The notes beneath the pieces are model-generated. The model was not told where the DNA came from, did no database searches, and saw only the letters and a list, made by a program, of their open reading frames with translations. A program made the position numbers and the translations under genes. This document shows positions 35,477 through 43,974 of a stretch of 64,000 nucleotides of DNA, piece by piece. How positions within the stretch are numbered: the stretch's first letter is position 1; each line of letters starts with the position of its first letter. Source of the stretch: CAIMUM01 sp034429715 (GTDB lineage Bacteria > Chloroflexota > Dehalococcoidia > GIF9 > UBA5629); contig DAOUFR010000112.1 of the NCBI GenBank assembly GCA_034429715.1, positions 13,613 through 77,612 of the forward strand, written 5' to 3'.

Positions 35477-35980
35477 ATGGAACTCTGTAGTCTGCTCGAA
35501 AAGAAAAAACCGATCATTCTTAAGAATTGGGTCGCGGCAATCCTTGGCACCTATCCCGACGATGTTGGCGCATTCTTCAAAGATGAGATGGACATGTTCG
35601 CCAACCCTGTTGGTCACACCATCATGACCAATGCTGAAAATATACTGGAAGGACTTATCAGCGGTGAGGATGCGCACACGCAATCTGTCTATATAGAGAG
35701 GATCATCCGCATTCGCGCTGTGCAGAATTTCACCACTGTCCAGGCAGTATCCTTCATCAACAGCTTAAAAACAGCAATAATCGATCAGCTTGAATCGGAG
35801 ATAAGCAGGCGCAATCTCCGGGATGAATGGGATGAGTTACAGGTAACCGTGGACAGTCTTGCCCCCCTGGCTTTGGGGATATACGCAAAAACTCAGGAGA
35901 GAATTGAGCATATCCGCAGGAAAGAGATCGAGAACAACGAGAAGTTCCTGATGAGACTGATGGGAAGTCGAAATCCATGA
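35477..35980 (+). CDS. RsbRD N-terminal-domain protein linked to dsrM
   Basis: 167 aa helical protein. ILKNWVAAILGTYPDD and FANPVGHTIMTNAENILEGLISGED match the RsbRD N-terminal (globin-like sensor) domain, with no STAS domain attached. Genes of this kind stand directly before dsrM in several sulfate reducers (established pattern, from memory). Its stop overlaps the dsrM start by 4 bases, so it is translated with the DsrMKJOP complex. Role probably regulatory or in assembly; unproven. Confidence 0.75.
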   Translation: MELCSLLEKKKPIILKNWVAAILGTYPDDVGAFFKDEMDMFANPVGHTIMTNAENILEGLISGEDAHTQSVYIERIIRIRAVQNFTTVQAVSFINSLKTAIIDQLESEISRRNLRDEWDELQVTVDSLAPLALGIYAKTQERIEHIRRKEIENNEKFLMRLMGSRNP

Positions 35981-37008
35981 ATCGCACAGCTATAATACTC
36001 TACCCCCTGGCCGTGGTAACATTGCTTGTCCTGCTGTCGCTCTTGACTTTGTTTGGTAACGGCACTGAATATGTTTTCGCAATCATCATACCTTATCTGG
36101 CACTGATATCTTTTTTCACAGGTATCATTTACAGGGTTGTACGCTGGGCGCAGTCGCCCGTCCCCTTCAATATACCCACAGTTTCCGGTCAGGAAAAGTC
36201 ACTCCCCTGGATCAGAGCCGATAGAATTGAAAGCCCTTCCAATAACTGGGCTGCGGCCTGGCGTATGTTGCTGGAGATGCTGCTCTTCCGATCTCTATTC
36301 CGCAATAATAATATGCAGCAGGCAGGCAGGCACCGGCTGATCTACGGCGGCAGCCGCTGGCTCTGGCTGGGTGGACTGGCCTTCCACTGGTCACTGTTCA
36401 TAATCCTCATACGTCACCTGCGTTATTTTACGGAACCTGTCTTCCCACCATCAATATGGATCGCCACGATCGACGGATTTCTGCAGTTGGCTCTACCTGC
36501 TCTTTTCATCACCGATTTCATCATACTCACCGCAGTATCGTATTTATTAGTGAGGAGACTGGTCTCTGCACGGGTCAGGTATATATCTCTCGCTCCGGAT
36601 TACCTGGCCCTTTTTCTTATCCTCGCAGTGGTGATCTCGGGCATTCTTATGCGCTCCGTATTTAAGGTAGACCTTGTCGCAGTCAAGGAGTTGGCGATCA
36701 GCGTGATCACTTTCAGACCGGCGGTCCCCGCCGGCATCGGCCTTCCTTTCTATATCCACCTGCTGCTCGTTTGCACATTAATAGCCTATTTCCCTTTCAG
36801 CAAAATGATACACGCTGCCGGCATACTCCTCAGCCCCACACGCAGCTTAAAGAACGACAGCCGAAGGGTGAGGCATGTTAATCCCTGGAACCGCCCGGTC
36901 AGGGTGCATACTTATACCGAATACGAAGACGAGTTCAGACAGCCCATGATCAAGGCAGGTATTCCCGTTGACATAAATACTGCTGCGGGGAGCAATGATG
37001 GCAGATAA
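35977..37008 (+). CDS. dsrM: DsrM, membrane cytochrome b subunit of DsrMKJOP
   Basis: 343 aa, five or six membrane helices, related to the NarI haem b subunit. Candidate haem-ligand His residues are in GLAFHWSLFIILIRHLRYF, FYIHLLLVCTLIAYF and FSKMIHAAG. It oxidises menaquinol (or exchanges electrons with it) and passes them to DsrK. The C-terminus extends into a basic cytoplasmic tail. It starts within the RsbRD stop (ATGA) and its stop overlaps the dsrK start. Confidence 0.88.
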   Translation: MNRTAIILYPLAVVTLLVLLSLLTLFGNGTEYVFAIIIPYLALISFFTGIIYRVVRWAQSPVPFNIPTVSGQEKSLPWIRADRIESPSNNWAAAWRMLLEMLLFRSLFRNNNMQQAGRHRLIYGGSRWLWLGGLAFHWSLFIILIRHLRYFTEPVFPPSIWIATIDGFLQLALPALFITDFIILTAVSYLLVRRLVSARVRYISLAPDYLALFLILAVVISGILMRSVFKVDLVAVKELAISVITFRPAVPAGIGLPFYIHLLLVCTLIAYFPFSKMIHAAGILLSPTRSLKNDSRRVRHVNPWNRPVRVHTYTEYEDEFRQPMIKAGIPVDINTAAGSNDGR

Positions 37009-38629
37009 GTTAAACAGGCCCGAAGAGACGGCCAGCATCGATTACCATCCTCCCCACCGGAACTGGATGGACCCGTCCGTTGAATTCACAAAGGGTTCCT
37101 ACTGCTATGCAGCACCTCTCAAGAACCAGGAGCAATTAGAACTGCCCAATCCACGCCAGTGGAATCCGCTGGATCCTGACTGGAAACTGCCCCCGGACTA
37201 TAAACGGATTATTCTAAACGGTATGAAAGAGCGTCTGGACAAATACCGTTCCTGGAAATTATTTCTTGATATTTGCGTGCGCTGTGGAGCCTGCTCCGAT
37301 AAGTGCCACTATTTCATCGGGTCGGGTGATCCCAAAAACATGCCGGTCATGAGGGCTGAATTGTTGCGCTCGGTATACCGCCGGTATTTCACCATCGGGG
37401 GCAGGCTCCTGGGTAAGCTGGCCGGCGCCAGGGACCTGAACGAGCAGATCATTAAGGAGTGGTATTACTACTTCTATCAGTGTTCGGAGTGCCGGCGCTG
37501 CTCCGTCTTCTGTCCTTACGGCATCGATACGTGCGAGATCACCATGATGGGACGCGAGCTTCTGAACCTGGTAGGCTGCACCACCGAATGGGTGGTCGGA
37601 CCGGCGTCCAATTCATTCCGTACGGGCAATCATGTGGGTATACCCCCGCATGCCATGAAACAAAGCCTTGAATCGGCGCAGGATGATATTAAGACCATCA
37701 CCGGCATTGAAGTGGATGTACCCATTAATAAAAAAGGCGCCGAGATCCTTTTTGTCACCCCGTCAGCCGATTTCTTCGCCAGCCCGGCCTGGTACACGCT
37801 GATGGGCTACCTCATGCTGTTCCACGAGATCGGGCTGGATTATACGTTCAGCACCTATGCCTCAGAGGGAGGAAATTTCGGACTTTTCCACTCGTCCGAG
37901 CTGGCCAAAAGCCTTAACGCAAAAATATACGCTGAAGCCGAGCGGCTGAAGGTAAAATGGGTGTTGGGAGGAGAATGCGGCCATATGTGGAGAGTTATAC
38001 ATCAATACATGGATACCTTCAACGGCCCGCCGTCGTTTCTCGAGGAGCCGGTCTCGCCCGTAACCGGTACTAAATTCGATAACGCCGGATCGACTAAAAT
38101 GGTCCATATCTGCGAGTTCACCGCAGACCTGATACACTATGGCAAGCTGAAGCTGGACCCCGGGCGCAATGACAAGTGGAAAGTGACCTACCACGATTCC
38201 TGTAACCCGGCTCGGGCCATGGGCCTATTCGAGGAGCCCCGCTATATCATCAACCACACCTGCAACCATTTTTACGAGATGCCGGAGAATACCATCAGGG
38301 AGCGCACTTTCTGCTGCGGCAGCGGAGCCGGCCTTGGACCCGATGAGAACCTGGAGGTGCGGTTACGCGGCGGTTACCCGCGTGCCAACGCAGTACAGTA
38401 TGTGCAAGAAAAACACGGCGTCAATCTATTGGCCTGCATCTGCGCCATAGACAAAGCTTCGTTCCCGCCTCTACTGGAATACTGGGTGCCCGGCGTGGAA
38501 ACGGCCGGTGTGCATGAACTGCTTGGCAACGCACTCATCATGCAAGGCGAAAAACAGAGGGAAACAGATTTGAGGGGTGAGACTCTAACAGCAAACACAT
38601 CTTCAGAAGGCGGCCGGGACAGTGTATGA
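36995..38629 (+). CDS. dsrK: DsrK, HdrD-like iron-sulfur subunit of DsrMKJOP
   Basis: 544 aa cytoplasmic subunit. Two 4Fe-4S sites: Cys94, 97, 100, 104 (CVRCGACSDKC) and Cys163, 166, 169, 173 (CSECRRCSVFC). The C-terminal CCG-type domains have HDSCNPARAMG and TFCCGSGAGLG, the non-cubane cluster type used by heterodisulfide reductase. It is thought to reduce the DsrC trisulfide or disulfide. ATG 36995 or 36998 may be used (MMADK); GGGG is just upstream. A second paralogue is at 53988-55598. Confidence 0.9.
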   Translation: MMADKLNRPEETASIDYHPPHRNWMDPSVEFTKGSYCYAAPLKNQEQLELPNPRQWNPLDPDWKLPPDYKRIILNGMKERLDKYRSWKLFLDICVRCGACSDKCHYFIGSGDPKNMPVMRAELLRSVYRRYFTIGGRLLGKLAGARDLNEQIIKEWYYYFYQCSECRRCSVFCPYGIDTCEITMMGRELLNLVGCTTEWVVGPASNSFRTGNHVGIPPHAMKQSLESAQDDIKTITGIEVDVPINKKGAEILFVTPSADFFASPAWYTLMGYLMLFHEIGLDYTFSTYASEGGNFGLFHSSELAKSLNAKIYAEAERLKVKWVLGGECGHMWRVIHQYMDTFNGPPSFLEEPVSPVTGTKFDNAGSTKMVHICEFTADLIHYGKLKLDPGRNDKWKVTYHDSCNPARAMGLFEEPRYIINHTCNHFYEMPENTIRERTFCCGSGAGLGPDENLEVRLRGGYPRANAVQYVQEKHGVNLLACICAIDKASFPPLLEYWVPGVETAGVHELLGNALIMQGEKQRETDLRGETLTANTSSEGGRDSV

Positions 38630-39023
38630 TAAAGGAAAGATAATCGGCGGCCTGGCCATTTTCCTTTGTCTGACCAGCTTCCCCGCCTGGTATATGGCTG
38701 CCAGCGGAAAGGCTGATTACAGCCCGGACCCGGTGCTGCCTGTCAGCGAGAACCAGTGTGTGGAATCTGCACAATATATGAAAGAGTATCACATGCAGCT
38801 TATGCAGCAGTGGCGGGACCAGTCGGTAAGGCAGGGCGATAACACTTATATTTCCAGTGACAACCGCACATTCGACATCAACCTGACGGGCACCTGCTTC
38901 AAATGCCACACCAACAAGGCCGATTTCTGCGACCGCTGTCATAATTATACAGGCACAGCTCCCAACTGCTGGGATTGCCATAACATACCTCCGGCCAGTG
39001 CGCCGCCGCAGGTGACGAAATGA
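38622..39023 (+). CDS. dsrJ: DsrJ, triheme cytochrome c
   Basis: 133 aa. An N-terminal membrane anchor/signal (about 7-27) is followed by a periplasmic domain with three haem c motifs: CFKCH (92-96), CDRCH (103-107) and CWDCH (116-120). Cys46 in NQCVESAQYM is at the position described as an axial haem ligand in purple sulfur bacterial DsrJ. Met and His residues in YMKEYHMQLM are further ligand candidates. The GTG start overlaps the end of dsrK by 8 bases. Confidence 0.88.
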   Translation: MYDKGKIIGGLAIFLCLTSFPAWYMAASGKADYSPDPVLPVSENQCVESAQYMKEYHMQLMQQWRDQSVRQGDNTYISSDNRTFDINLTGTCFKCHTNKADFCDRCHNYTGTAPNCWDCHNIPPASAPPQVTK

Positions 39024-39784
39024 ATATCGACCGCCGCTCTTTTCTCAAACTGGCAGCTCTCGGCCTGCTTGCCATAGCTGCCAAACCTGCCATCGACTTC
39101 ATCTCAAAGCCGTCTGCGGCCAGGGCTCTCGACGGACCGTTTTCCGGCAAACGTCTGGCTATGGCTGTAGACCTCAAGGCCTGCACTGCCGGAGACGGCT
39201 GCGTTGACTGCATTGCCGCGTGCCACCGGGTACACAACGTCCCCGACATAGGCAATATCAAAGAGGAGGTCAAATGGCTGTGGGAGGTCGACTACAAGCA
39301 GGCTTTCCCTGATCAGGAGAACGGATTTGTCAGTGAACCGTTGCTGGACAGCAGGGTGCTGGTACTGTGTAACCACTGCGACAACCCGCCCTGCGTCAAA
39401 GTGTGCCCAACGCAGGCGACCTGGAAGAGGGAAGACGGCATAGTTATGATGGACTACCACCGCTGCATCGGTTGCCGCTATTGCATGGCGGCATGCCCCT
39501 ATGGCTCCCGCAGCTTCAACTGGCGCGATCCGCGCCCTTATATCGATATCATCGAGCAGAGCTACCCCACCCGTACCAGAGGCGTGGTCGAGAAGTGCAA
39601 CTTCTGCGAGGAGCGACTATCAGATGGATTGCAGCCTGCCTGCGTGGAAGCTTGCAGCAGCGGGGCATTGAAATTCGGAGACCTGAATCAGGGCACAGAT
39701 TTGTACAACCTGATTTCATCGCAATTCAACCTGCGGCGCAAGGCCGAGCTGGGTACGCGGCCGCAGGTCTATTATTTGCTGTAG
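39020..39784 (+). CDS. dsrO: DsrO, Tat-exported ferredoxin subunit
   Basis: 254 aa. The twin-arginine signal DRRSFLKLAALG begins at residue 4, with cleavage expected near SAARA. Four 4Fe-4S sites are suggested by CTAGDGCVDCIAAC, CNHCDNPPCVKVC, CIGCRYCMAAC and CNFCEERLSDG...CVEAC. It should sit on the outer face of the membrane, passing electrons between DsrJ and DsrP. Overlaps the dsrJ stop (ATGA). Confidence 0.9.
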   Translation: MNIDRRSFLKLAALGLLAIAAKPAIDFISKPSAARALDGPFSGKRLAMAVDLKACTAGDGCVDCIAACHRVHNVPDIGNIKEEVKWLWEVDYKQAFPDQENGFVSEPLLDSRVLVLCNHCDNPPCVKVCPTQATWKREDGIVMMDYHRCIGCRYCMAACPYGSRSFNWRDPRPYIDIIEQSYPTRTRGVVEKCNFCEERLSDGLQPACVEACSSGALKFGDLNQGTDLYNLISSQFNLRRKAELGTRPQVYYLL

Positions 39785-39792
39785 GTTTCACA

Positions 39793-40947
39793 TTGATTGA
39801 GAACATTTTCAGAGGCGGAAAGACATACTGGCTGCTGGTGAGCGGCCTGCTCGTGCTTATGGCGGCAGGGCTGGCAGCCTATCTCGAGCAGTGGAATATC
39901 GGTCTGGCGGTGACCGGTTTGAGCAGGGATGTTTCCTGGGGCCTGTACCTTGCCAACTTTACCTTCTTCGTTGGTATAGCCGCCTCCGCCGTCATGATTG
40001 TCATCCCTTACTATCTGCATAACACACGGGAATTCCGCCGCATACTTATACTGGGAGAGTTCATGGCCGTAGCGGCCTGCCTGGTGGCCATTACTTTCAT
40101 ACTGGTGGACCTGGGCCAGCCGGCCAGGGTACTTAATATCATTCTTTATCCCTCACCCGGTTCCATTATTTTCTGGGATGTTGTGGTGCTCTCGGTCTAC
40201 CTGCTGCTCAACATCATCCTCGGCTGGGTGGCGCTGGATGCCGAGTACAAAGAGGTCGCTCCGCCGGCCTGGTTAAAGCCAGTTGCAATCATATCCGTAG
40301 TCTGGGCTATCAGCATTCACACCGTCACCGCATTCATATACGCCGGGTTGGCAGCACGCGCTTTCTGGCTGACCGCCCTGCTGGCGCCCCGCTTCCTGGC
40401 CTCGGCTTTCGCCTCCGGACCCGCCCTCCTGATATTATTGGCCCTGGCCATGAAGAAGTGGGGCGGCTTCGACCCGGGTGACCAGTCCCTGGACAAGGTG
40501 GCCAAGATCGTCACGTACGCCATTATCATCACCGTCTTCTTCCTGCTGCTGGAGATCTTCACGGTTTTCTACAGCCAAGAGCCGGACGCTGTGTCACACT
40601 TCCAGTACCTGCTATTTGGATTGGACAATCATTACGGACTCGTACCATGGCTATGGACATCGGTCATTCTGGCCTGCGCCGCCATTATCCTGATGGTCAT
40701 ACCCTCTATGCGAAAAAATCAGCTCACACTTGCGTTGGCCTGTGCAGCTGTTTTCATCTCCATCTGGATCGATAAAGGCCTGGGCCTGATCGTGCCGGGT
40801 TTTATTCCGTCACCTCTGGGAGACATTACCGAATACACCCCCACCTTGCTCGAAACACTAATAACTATTGGGGTATGGTCGATGGGCGGTTTAATACTGA
40901 CTCTGCTGCTCAAGGTGGTGCTGGGTGTCAGACAGAGACAGCGCTGA
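39793..40947 (+). CDS. dsrP: DsrP, NrfD-like quinone-interacting membrane subunit
   Basis: 384 aa, about ten membrane helices, NrfD/PsrC family. The frame is open for 390 bases upstream within dsrO, but that part is not membrane-like. The TTG at 39793, 8 bases after the dsrO stop, gives the usual short N-terminus MIENIFRGGKTYWLL. Family features include LGQPARVLNIILYPSPGSIIFWD and SIHTVTAFIYAGLAAR. It exchanges electrons with menaquinone and completes the DsrMKJOP complex. Confidence 0.87.
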   Translation: MIENIFRGGKTYWLLVSGLLVLMAAGLAAYLEQWNIGLAVTGLSRDVSWGLYLANFTFFVGIAASAVMIVIPYYLHNTREFRRILILGEFMAVAACLVAITFILVDLGQPARVLNIILYPSPGSIIFWDVVVLSVYLLLNIILGWVALDAEYKEVAPPAWLKPVAIISVVWAISIHTVTAFIYAGLAARAFWLTALLAPRFLASAFASGPALLILLALAMKKWGGFDPGDQSLDKVAKIVTYAIIITVFFLLLEIFTVFYSQEPDAVSHFQYLLFGLDNHYGLVPWLWTSVILACAAIILMVIPSMRKNQLTLALACAAVFISIWIDKGLGLIVPGFIPSPLGDITEYTPTLLETLITIGVWSMGGLILTLLLKVVLGVRQRQR

Positions 40948-40958
40948 ACGACATCTCT

Positions 40959-40987
40959 TTGACAAATAATTACTCGCCGTAGATAAT
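40959..40987 (+). promoter_or_regulatory. Sigma70-type promoter after dsrP
   Basis: TTGACA (40959-40964), 17 bases, GATAAT (40982-40987). The -10 ends 12 bases before ATG 41000, and no Shine-Dalgarno is seen, so the message should be nearly leaderless. Confidence 0.7.
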
Positions 40988-40999
40988 TGAGCCGCAGAT

Positions 41000-41545
41000 A
41001 TGTATCATCCTTTAAATTCCATACCCGGTAGCAAGAGGTTACCGGCATTCCTGTGGCTGCTGGCTGCGACCATAGGCATTACCATCGTGTTCCGCTTTAT
41101 CGGCCCCTTCAAACCGACCATTGTGGATTTCGAGCTGGCCGGAAGTGTGGAGAAAACATCGGCGATAATCGGCGCGTGGGATACACTGGCCAGGCTGCAG
41201 GCCTGTTTCAACCTGGGCTTCGATTACCTTTATATGCCCGTATATTCAACTACTATAGCCCTGGCCTGTGTGATGGGCGCCGGCGTCGTTTCACGGAGCG
41301 GCTGGAGAAATCTCGGACTGCTGTTGGCCTGGGGCTTATGGCTGGCCGCTATACTCGACGCCGTGGAGAATTACGCCCTGATCACTATGATGTACGGCAG
41401 CCCGGCGGCCCCGTATCCTCAGATAGCTGCGTATTGCGCAGCCTGTAAATTCGGCCTGATCATTCTGGGCCTGCTATACGCCCTTATCTCGCTTATCGTT
41501 TATCTGGTTAAACTCTCCCGAATAAAGCTTGTGCCGCTGAAATAA
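41000..41545 (+). CDS. Conserved-looking four-helix membrane protein
   Basis: 181 aa with four hydrophobic helices (about 20-40, 75-95, 105-125, 150-172). Motifs FDYLYMPVYSTTIALAC and AAILDAVENYALI, with acidic residues inside helices, recur in a widespread unnamed family, but I know no function. It has its own near-leaderless promoter between dsrP and the convergent CcsA-like gene. Confidence 0.65.
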   Translation: MYHPLNSIPGSKRLPAFLWLLAATIGITIVFRFIGPFKPTIVDFELAGSVEKTSAIIGAWDTLARLQACFNLGFDYLYMPVYSTTIALACVMGAGVVSRSGWRNLGLLLAWGLWLAAILDAVENYALITMMYGSPAAPYPQIAAYCAACKFGLIILGLLYALISLIVYLVKLSRIKLVPLK

Positions 41546-41571
41546 ACGTTGCATTCATAAACTACCGGATT

Positions 41572-42399
41572 TCACATTGCAGCGTAACTGTGCAGTCCCC
41601 CGAAGAACAAATTGCCGAAAAATGTCAGGAGCACTGCCAGGAAGCCGGCTACCAGGAACCAGGCGCTGCGTGAGTCCCTCCAGCCAAATATCCACCTCGT
41701 GAGCAAATAAAGTGCGTAAATCAACCAGGTCACCAGCGCGGCGGTCTCCTTAGGGTCCCAGGACCAGTAGCTGCCCCAGGCGATTTTTGCCCATATGGAG
41801 CCGAGGACTATCACCACTGTCAGGAAGCAAAAACCGATCAGTGAGGAGCGATAGCCCAGCCTGTCGAGAATAAGCGGTGAGGGCATGAAGGAAGCCGCAT
41901 ATCTCTGTCCTGTCAGAAAGAGCGCAGCGCAGGCAAATCCCAGCGCAAATAGACCGTAAGCAATAATAGCGCAGGATACGTGAAGCGGCAGCAGCCAGGT
42001 CTGGTTCAATATCGGGGAGAGCGGCTGATGCTGGACAGGCAACGTGAACGCATAGATCAGCATAGCGAGAGTTATCAGCGCGCCTGCGGCGCTTACTATA
42101 TCGTTTCTCTGCCTCCACCTGAAAATCAGCACAACCGTCAGCACACCCCAGCCGAAAGACATCGAGAACTCGAACATATCTGTAGCGGGGATATGTCCGG
42201 CCTGGATAGCATGCATAACCAGGGAAACAGTGAGCGCCAGCCAGGCGACCAACATAACAGGCAGGGAATAACGGGAAACTGCCAGGTCCAGCGGGCTTTT
42301 ATTAACATAAATGGAGATGAATCCCCAGATATACAGAATTAACGCCAGTTGCAGGGCAACCAGCGTGGTCACGAACATGAGGATTTCGATCTGGCCCAT
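41572..42399 (-). CDS. CcsA/ResC-like cytochrome c biogenesis protein
   Basis: 275 aa, about eight membrane helices. The haem-handling tryptophan motif is seen as WGSYWSWDPKE, with flanking conserved His (LLPLHVSCAIIAYG). Proteins of this type carry haem across the membrane for attachment to CxxCH motifs in system II. The partner CcsB/ResB is not in the window. DsrJ, with three c-type haems, is the obvious local client. Divergent from the YeiH-family gene. Confidence 0.85.
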   Translation of the reverse strand: MGQIEILMFVTTLVALQLALILYIWGFISIYVNKSPLDLAVSRYSLPVMLVAWLALTVSLVMHAIQAGHIPATDMFEFSMSFGWGVLTVVLIFRWRQRNDIVSAAGALITLAMLIYAFTLPVQHQPLSPILNQTWLLPLHVSCAIIAYGLFALGFACAALFLTGQRYAASFMPSPLILDRLGYRSSLIGFCFLTVVIVLGSIWAKIAWGSYWSWDPKETAALVTWLIYALYLLTRWIFGWRDSRSAWFLVAGFLAVLLTFFGNLFFGGLHSYAAM

Positions 42400-42444
42400 A
42401 ATGACTAAAGTATAAACAAATTGCTTAACTGTCGTTTACTGCTG

Positions 42445-42473
42445 TTGACAGCAATTAAGTGATATTGTATAAA
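42445..42473 (+). promoter_or_regulatory. Strong sigma70-type promoter of the YeiH-family gene
   Basis: TTGACA (42445-42450), 17 bases, TATAAA (42468-42473). The -10 region ATATTGTATAA equals the right half of operator A, but the left half is not present. The leader of about 130 bases contains T-rich runs and no clear structure. Confidence 0.7.
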
Positions 42474-42607
42474 GGAGCTTAAGACCGGGCAATATCAGGT
42501 GAGGGGGGTGATATATTTAACAATTGTTCCGTTTTTTTCAGTCCCAGGATTCGTTTCATCTTTTTTAATCAGTACTACTATTAATCGATAATAAAGGAGG
42601 TGAGAGG

Positions 42608-43909
42608 TTGCAGAAGATTGATTGGTCATCGATATGGACCAAAGAGGACTGGTGGGCGTGTTGGCTGGGATTCGTCATCCTGATTCTGGCTATGATCGGC
42701 ATTCTGCCCGCCGGCCCCAAGTTCGGCACATGGGCAACGATCGATAAAGCTTTCCCTTCAGGCATCGCAACTATCTGGGACACACTGATCCTGTTAGTCA
42801 TACTGGCCGTCCTGTGTTTGATCGGTCTGATCTTTATGAAAAAGGATATCAAGCGTTTTGTCCCCGCCTTCATCGTTATCTTTGCGCTTGCCTGGCTGGC
42901 GGTTTTCATCGGTAAGCAGTCCGTCATCAATGCCTGGGGTTTGGAATATGTTATCTGGGCTTTGATCTTCGGTCTGCTTATCAGCAATACAGTAGGCATG
43001 CCAGGCTGGCTCAAACCGGCCGTACTAACCGAATATTATATAAAGATCGGCCTGGTCTGCATGGGCGCAACCATACTTTTCTCCGTTATCCTTAAAGCGG
43101 GCGGCGTAGGCATGCTGCAGGCCCTGCTGGTAGTGGCCGCAGTATGGTTTTTCACTTACTGGCTGGGCAGAAGGTTCGGGATGGCCGAACGCTTCTCCAG
43201 CACCATGGCTACAGGTGTCTCGATCTGCGGTGTATCAGCTTCCATAGCCGCTGGTGGAGCGGTTAAGGGCGATCCCAAAGAAACCAGCTACATCATAGCC
43301 TGGCTGCTGGTTGGCGCAGTGATCATGATAGTGGTAATGCCCCCCATTGCCAAGGCCGTCAGCATGCCGACCAACATGGCCGGAGCATGGCTGGGCGGCA
43401 CCATCGATAATACCGGCGCAGTGGTAGCTGCAGGCGAGGTGATGAAAAGCAAAGCTTCACTCGATGTGGCCGCTCTGGTCAAGATGGCGCAGAATATTTT
43501 GATCGGGTTTGCGGCTTTCTTCCTGGCGGTATGGGCAACGCTGAGGCTGGATAAAAAATCCGTCAGCGAACGGCCGTCTTTCATGGAAATCTGGTACCGC
43601 TTCCCTAAATTCATCGTCGGATTCATTATCGCCTCTCTAATAGCCTCCTTCTACATCGAGCCTGTCATGGGTACCAAAGCAACAGCAACGATCACCGGCC
43701 TGCTGACAACCTACCGCACCTGGTTCTTTGCACTGTGCTTTGTCTGCATAGGTCTGGAGACTAACTTCAAAGAGCTTCTTTCAGTCGGCGGCGGCAAACC
43801 GGCGGCTGTGTACTGGATCGGGCAGACATTTAACGTGGTGTGGACCCTGCTCATCGTCTGGATCCTGTGGTCCGGCACCTTTTTCGTTCCCCCCATACTT
43901 CCCGATTAA
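42608..43909 (+). CDS. YeiH-family membrane transporter (putative sulfate/sulfite exporter)
   Basis: 433 aa, about eleven membrane helices. SICGVSASIAAGGAVKG and GGTIDNTGAVVAAGEVM are the two family signatures, together with FVCIGLETNFKELL near the C-terminus. The family is annotated as putative sulfate exporter (PSE) and is frequent in sulfur-metabolising anaerobes, but its transport direction and substrate are not firmly known. GGAGGTGA lies 7 bases before the TTG start. Position between dsrMKJOP and dsrAB fits a role in sulfur anion movement. Confidence 0.82.
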   Translation: MQKIDWSSIWTKEDWWACWLGFVILILAMIGILPAGPKFGTWATIDKAFPSGIATIWDTLILLVILAVLCLIGLIFMKKDIKRFVPAFIVIFALAWLAVFIGKQSVINAWGLEYVIWALIFGLLISNTVGMPGWLKPAVLTEYYIKIGLVCMGATILFSVILKAGGVGMLQALLVVAAVWFFTYWLGRRFGMAERFSSTMATGVSICGVSASIAAGGAVKGDPKETSYIIAWLLVGAVIMIVVMPPIAKAVSMPTNMAGAWLGGTIDNTGAVVAAGEVMKSKASLDVAALVKMAQNILIGFAAFFLAVWATLRLDKKSVSERPSFMEIWYRFPKFIVGFIIASLIASFYIEPVMGTKATATITGLLTTYRTWFFALCFVCIGLETNFKELLSVGGGKPAAVYWIGQTFNVVWTLLIVWILWSGTFFVPPILPD

Positions 43910-43920
43910 TTCGACCCAAT

Positions 43921-43956
43921 ATTGCGGGAGGAACCGGCAGCGGTTCCTCCCGCAAT
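43921..43956. terminator. Perfect 15-bp hairpin between convergent genes
   Basis: ATTGCGGGAGGAACC (43921-43935) pairs perfectly with GGTTCCTCCCGCAAT (43942-43956) across a 6-base loop. No long T-run follows on either strand. It separates the convergent YeiH-family and radical SAM genes, as a bidirectional terminator would. Confidence 0.75.
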
Positions 43957-43974
43957 AAACGTGTTTCAATAGGC

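Noticed and set aside
39403..39792. Upstream extension of the dsrP reading frame within dsrO
   Set aside because: The translated part is hydrophilic and low in family resemblance, while dsrO is unambiguous in the other frame. TTG 39793 gives a normal NrfD-type N-terminus.
42505..42591. Short 28-codon frame in the leader of the YeiH-family gene
   Set aside because: T-rich leader, no conserved feature, and the stop is not positioned for coupling to the TTG start.
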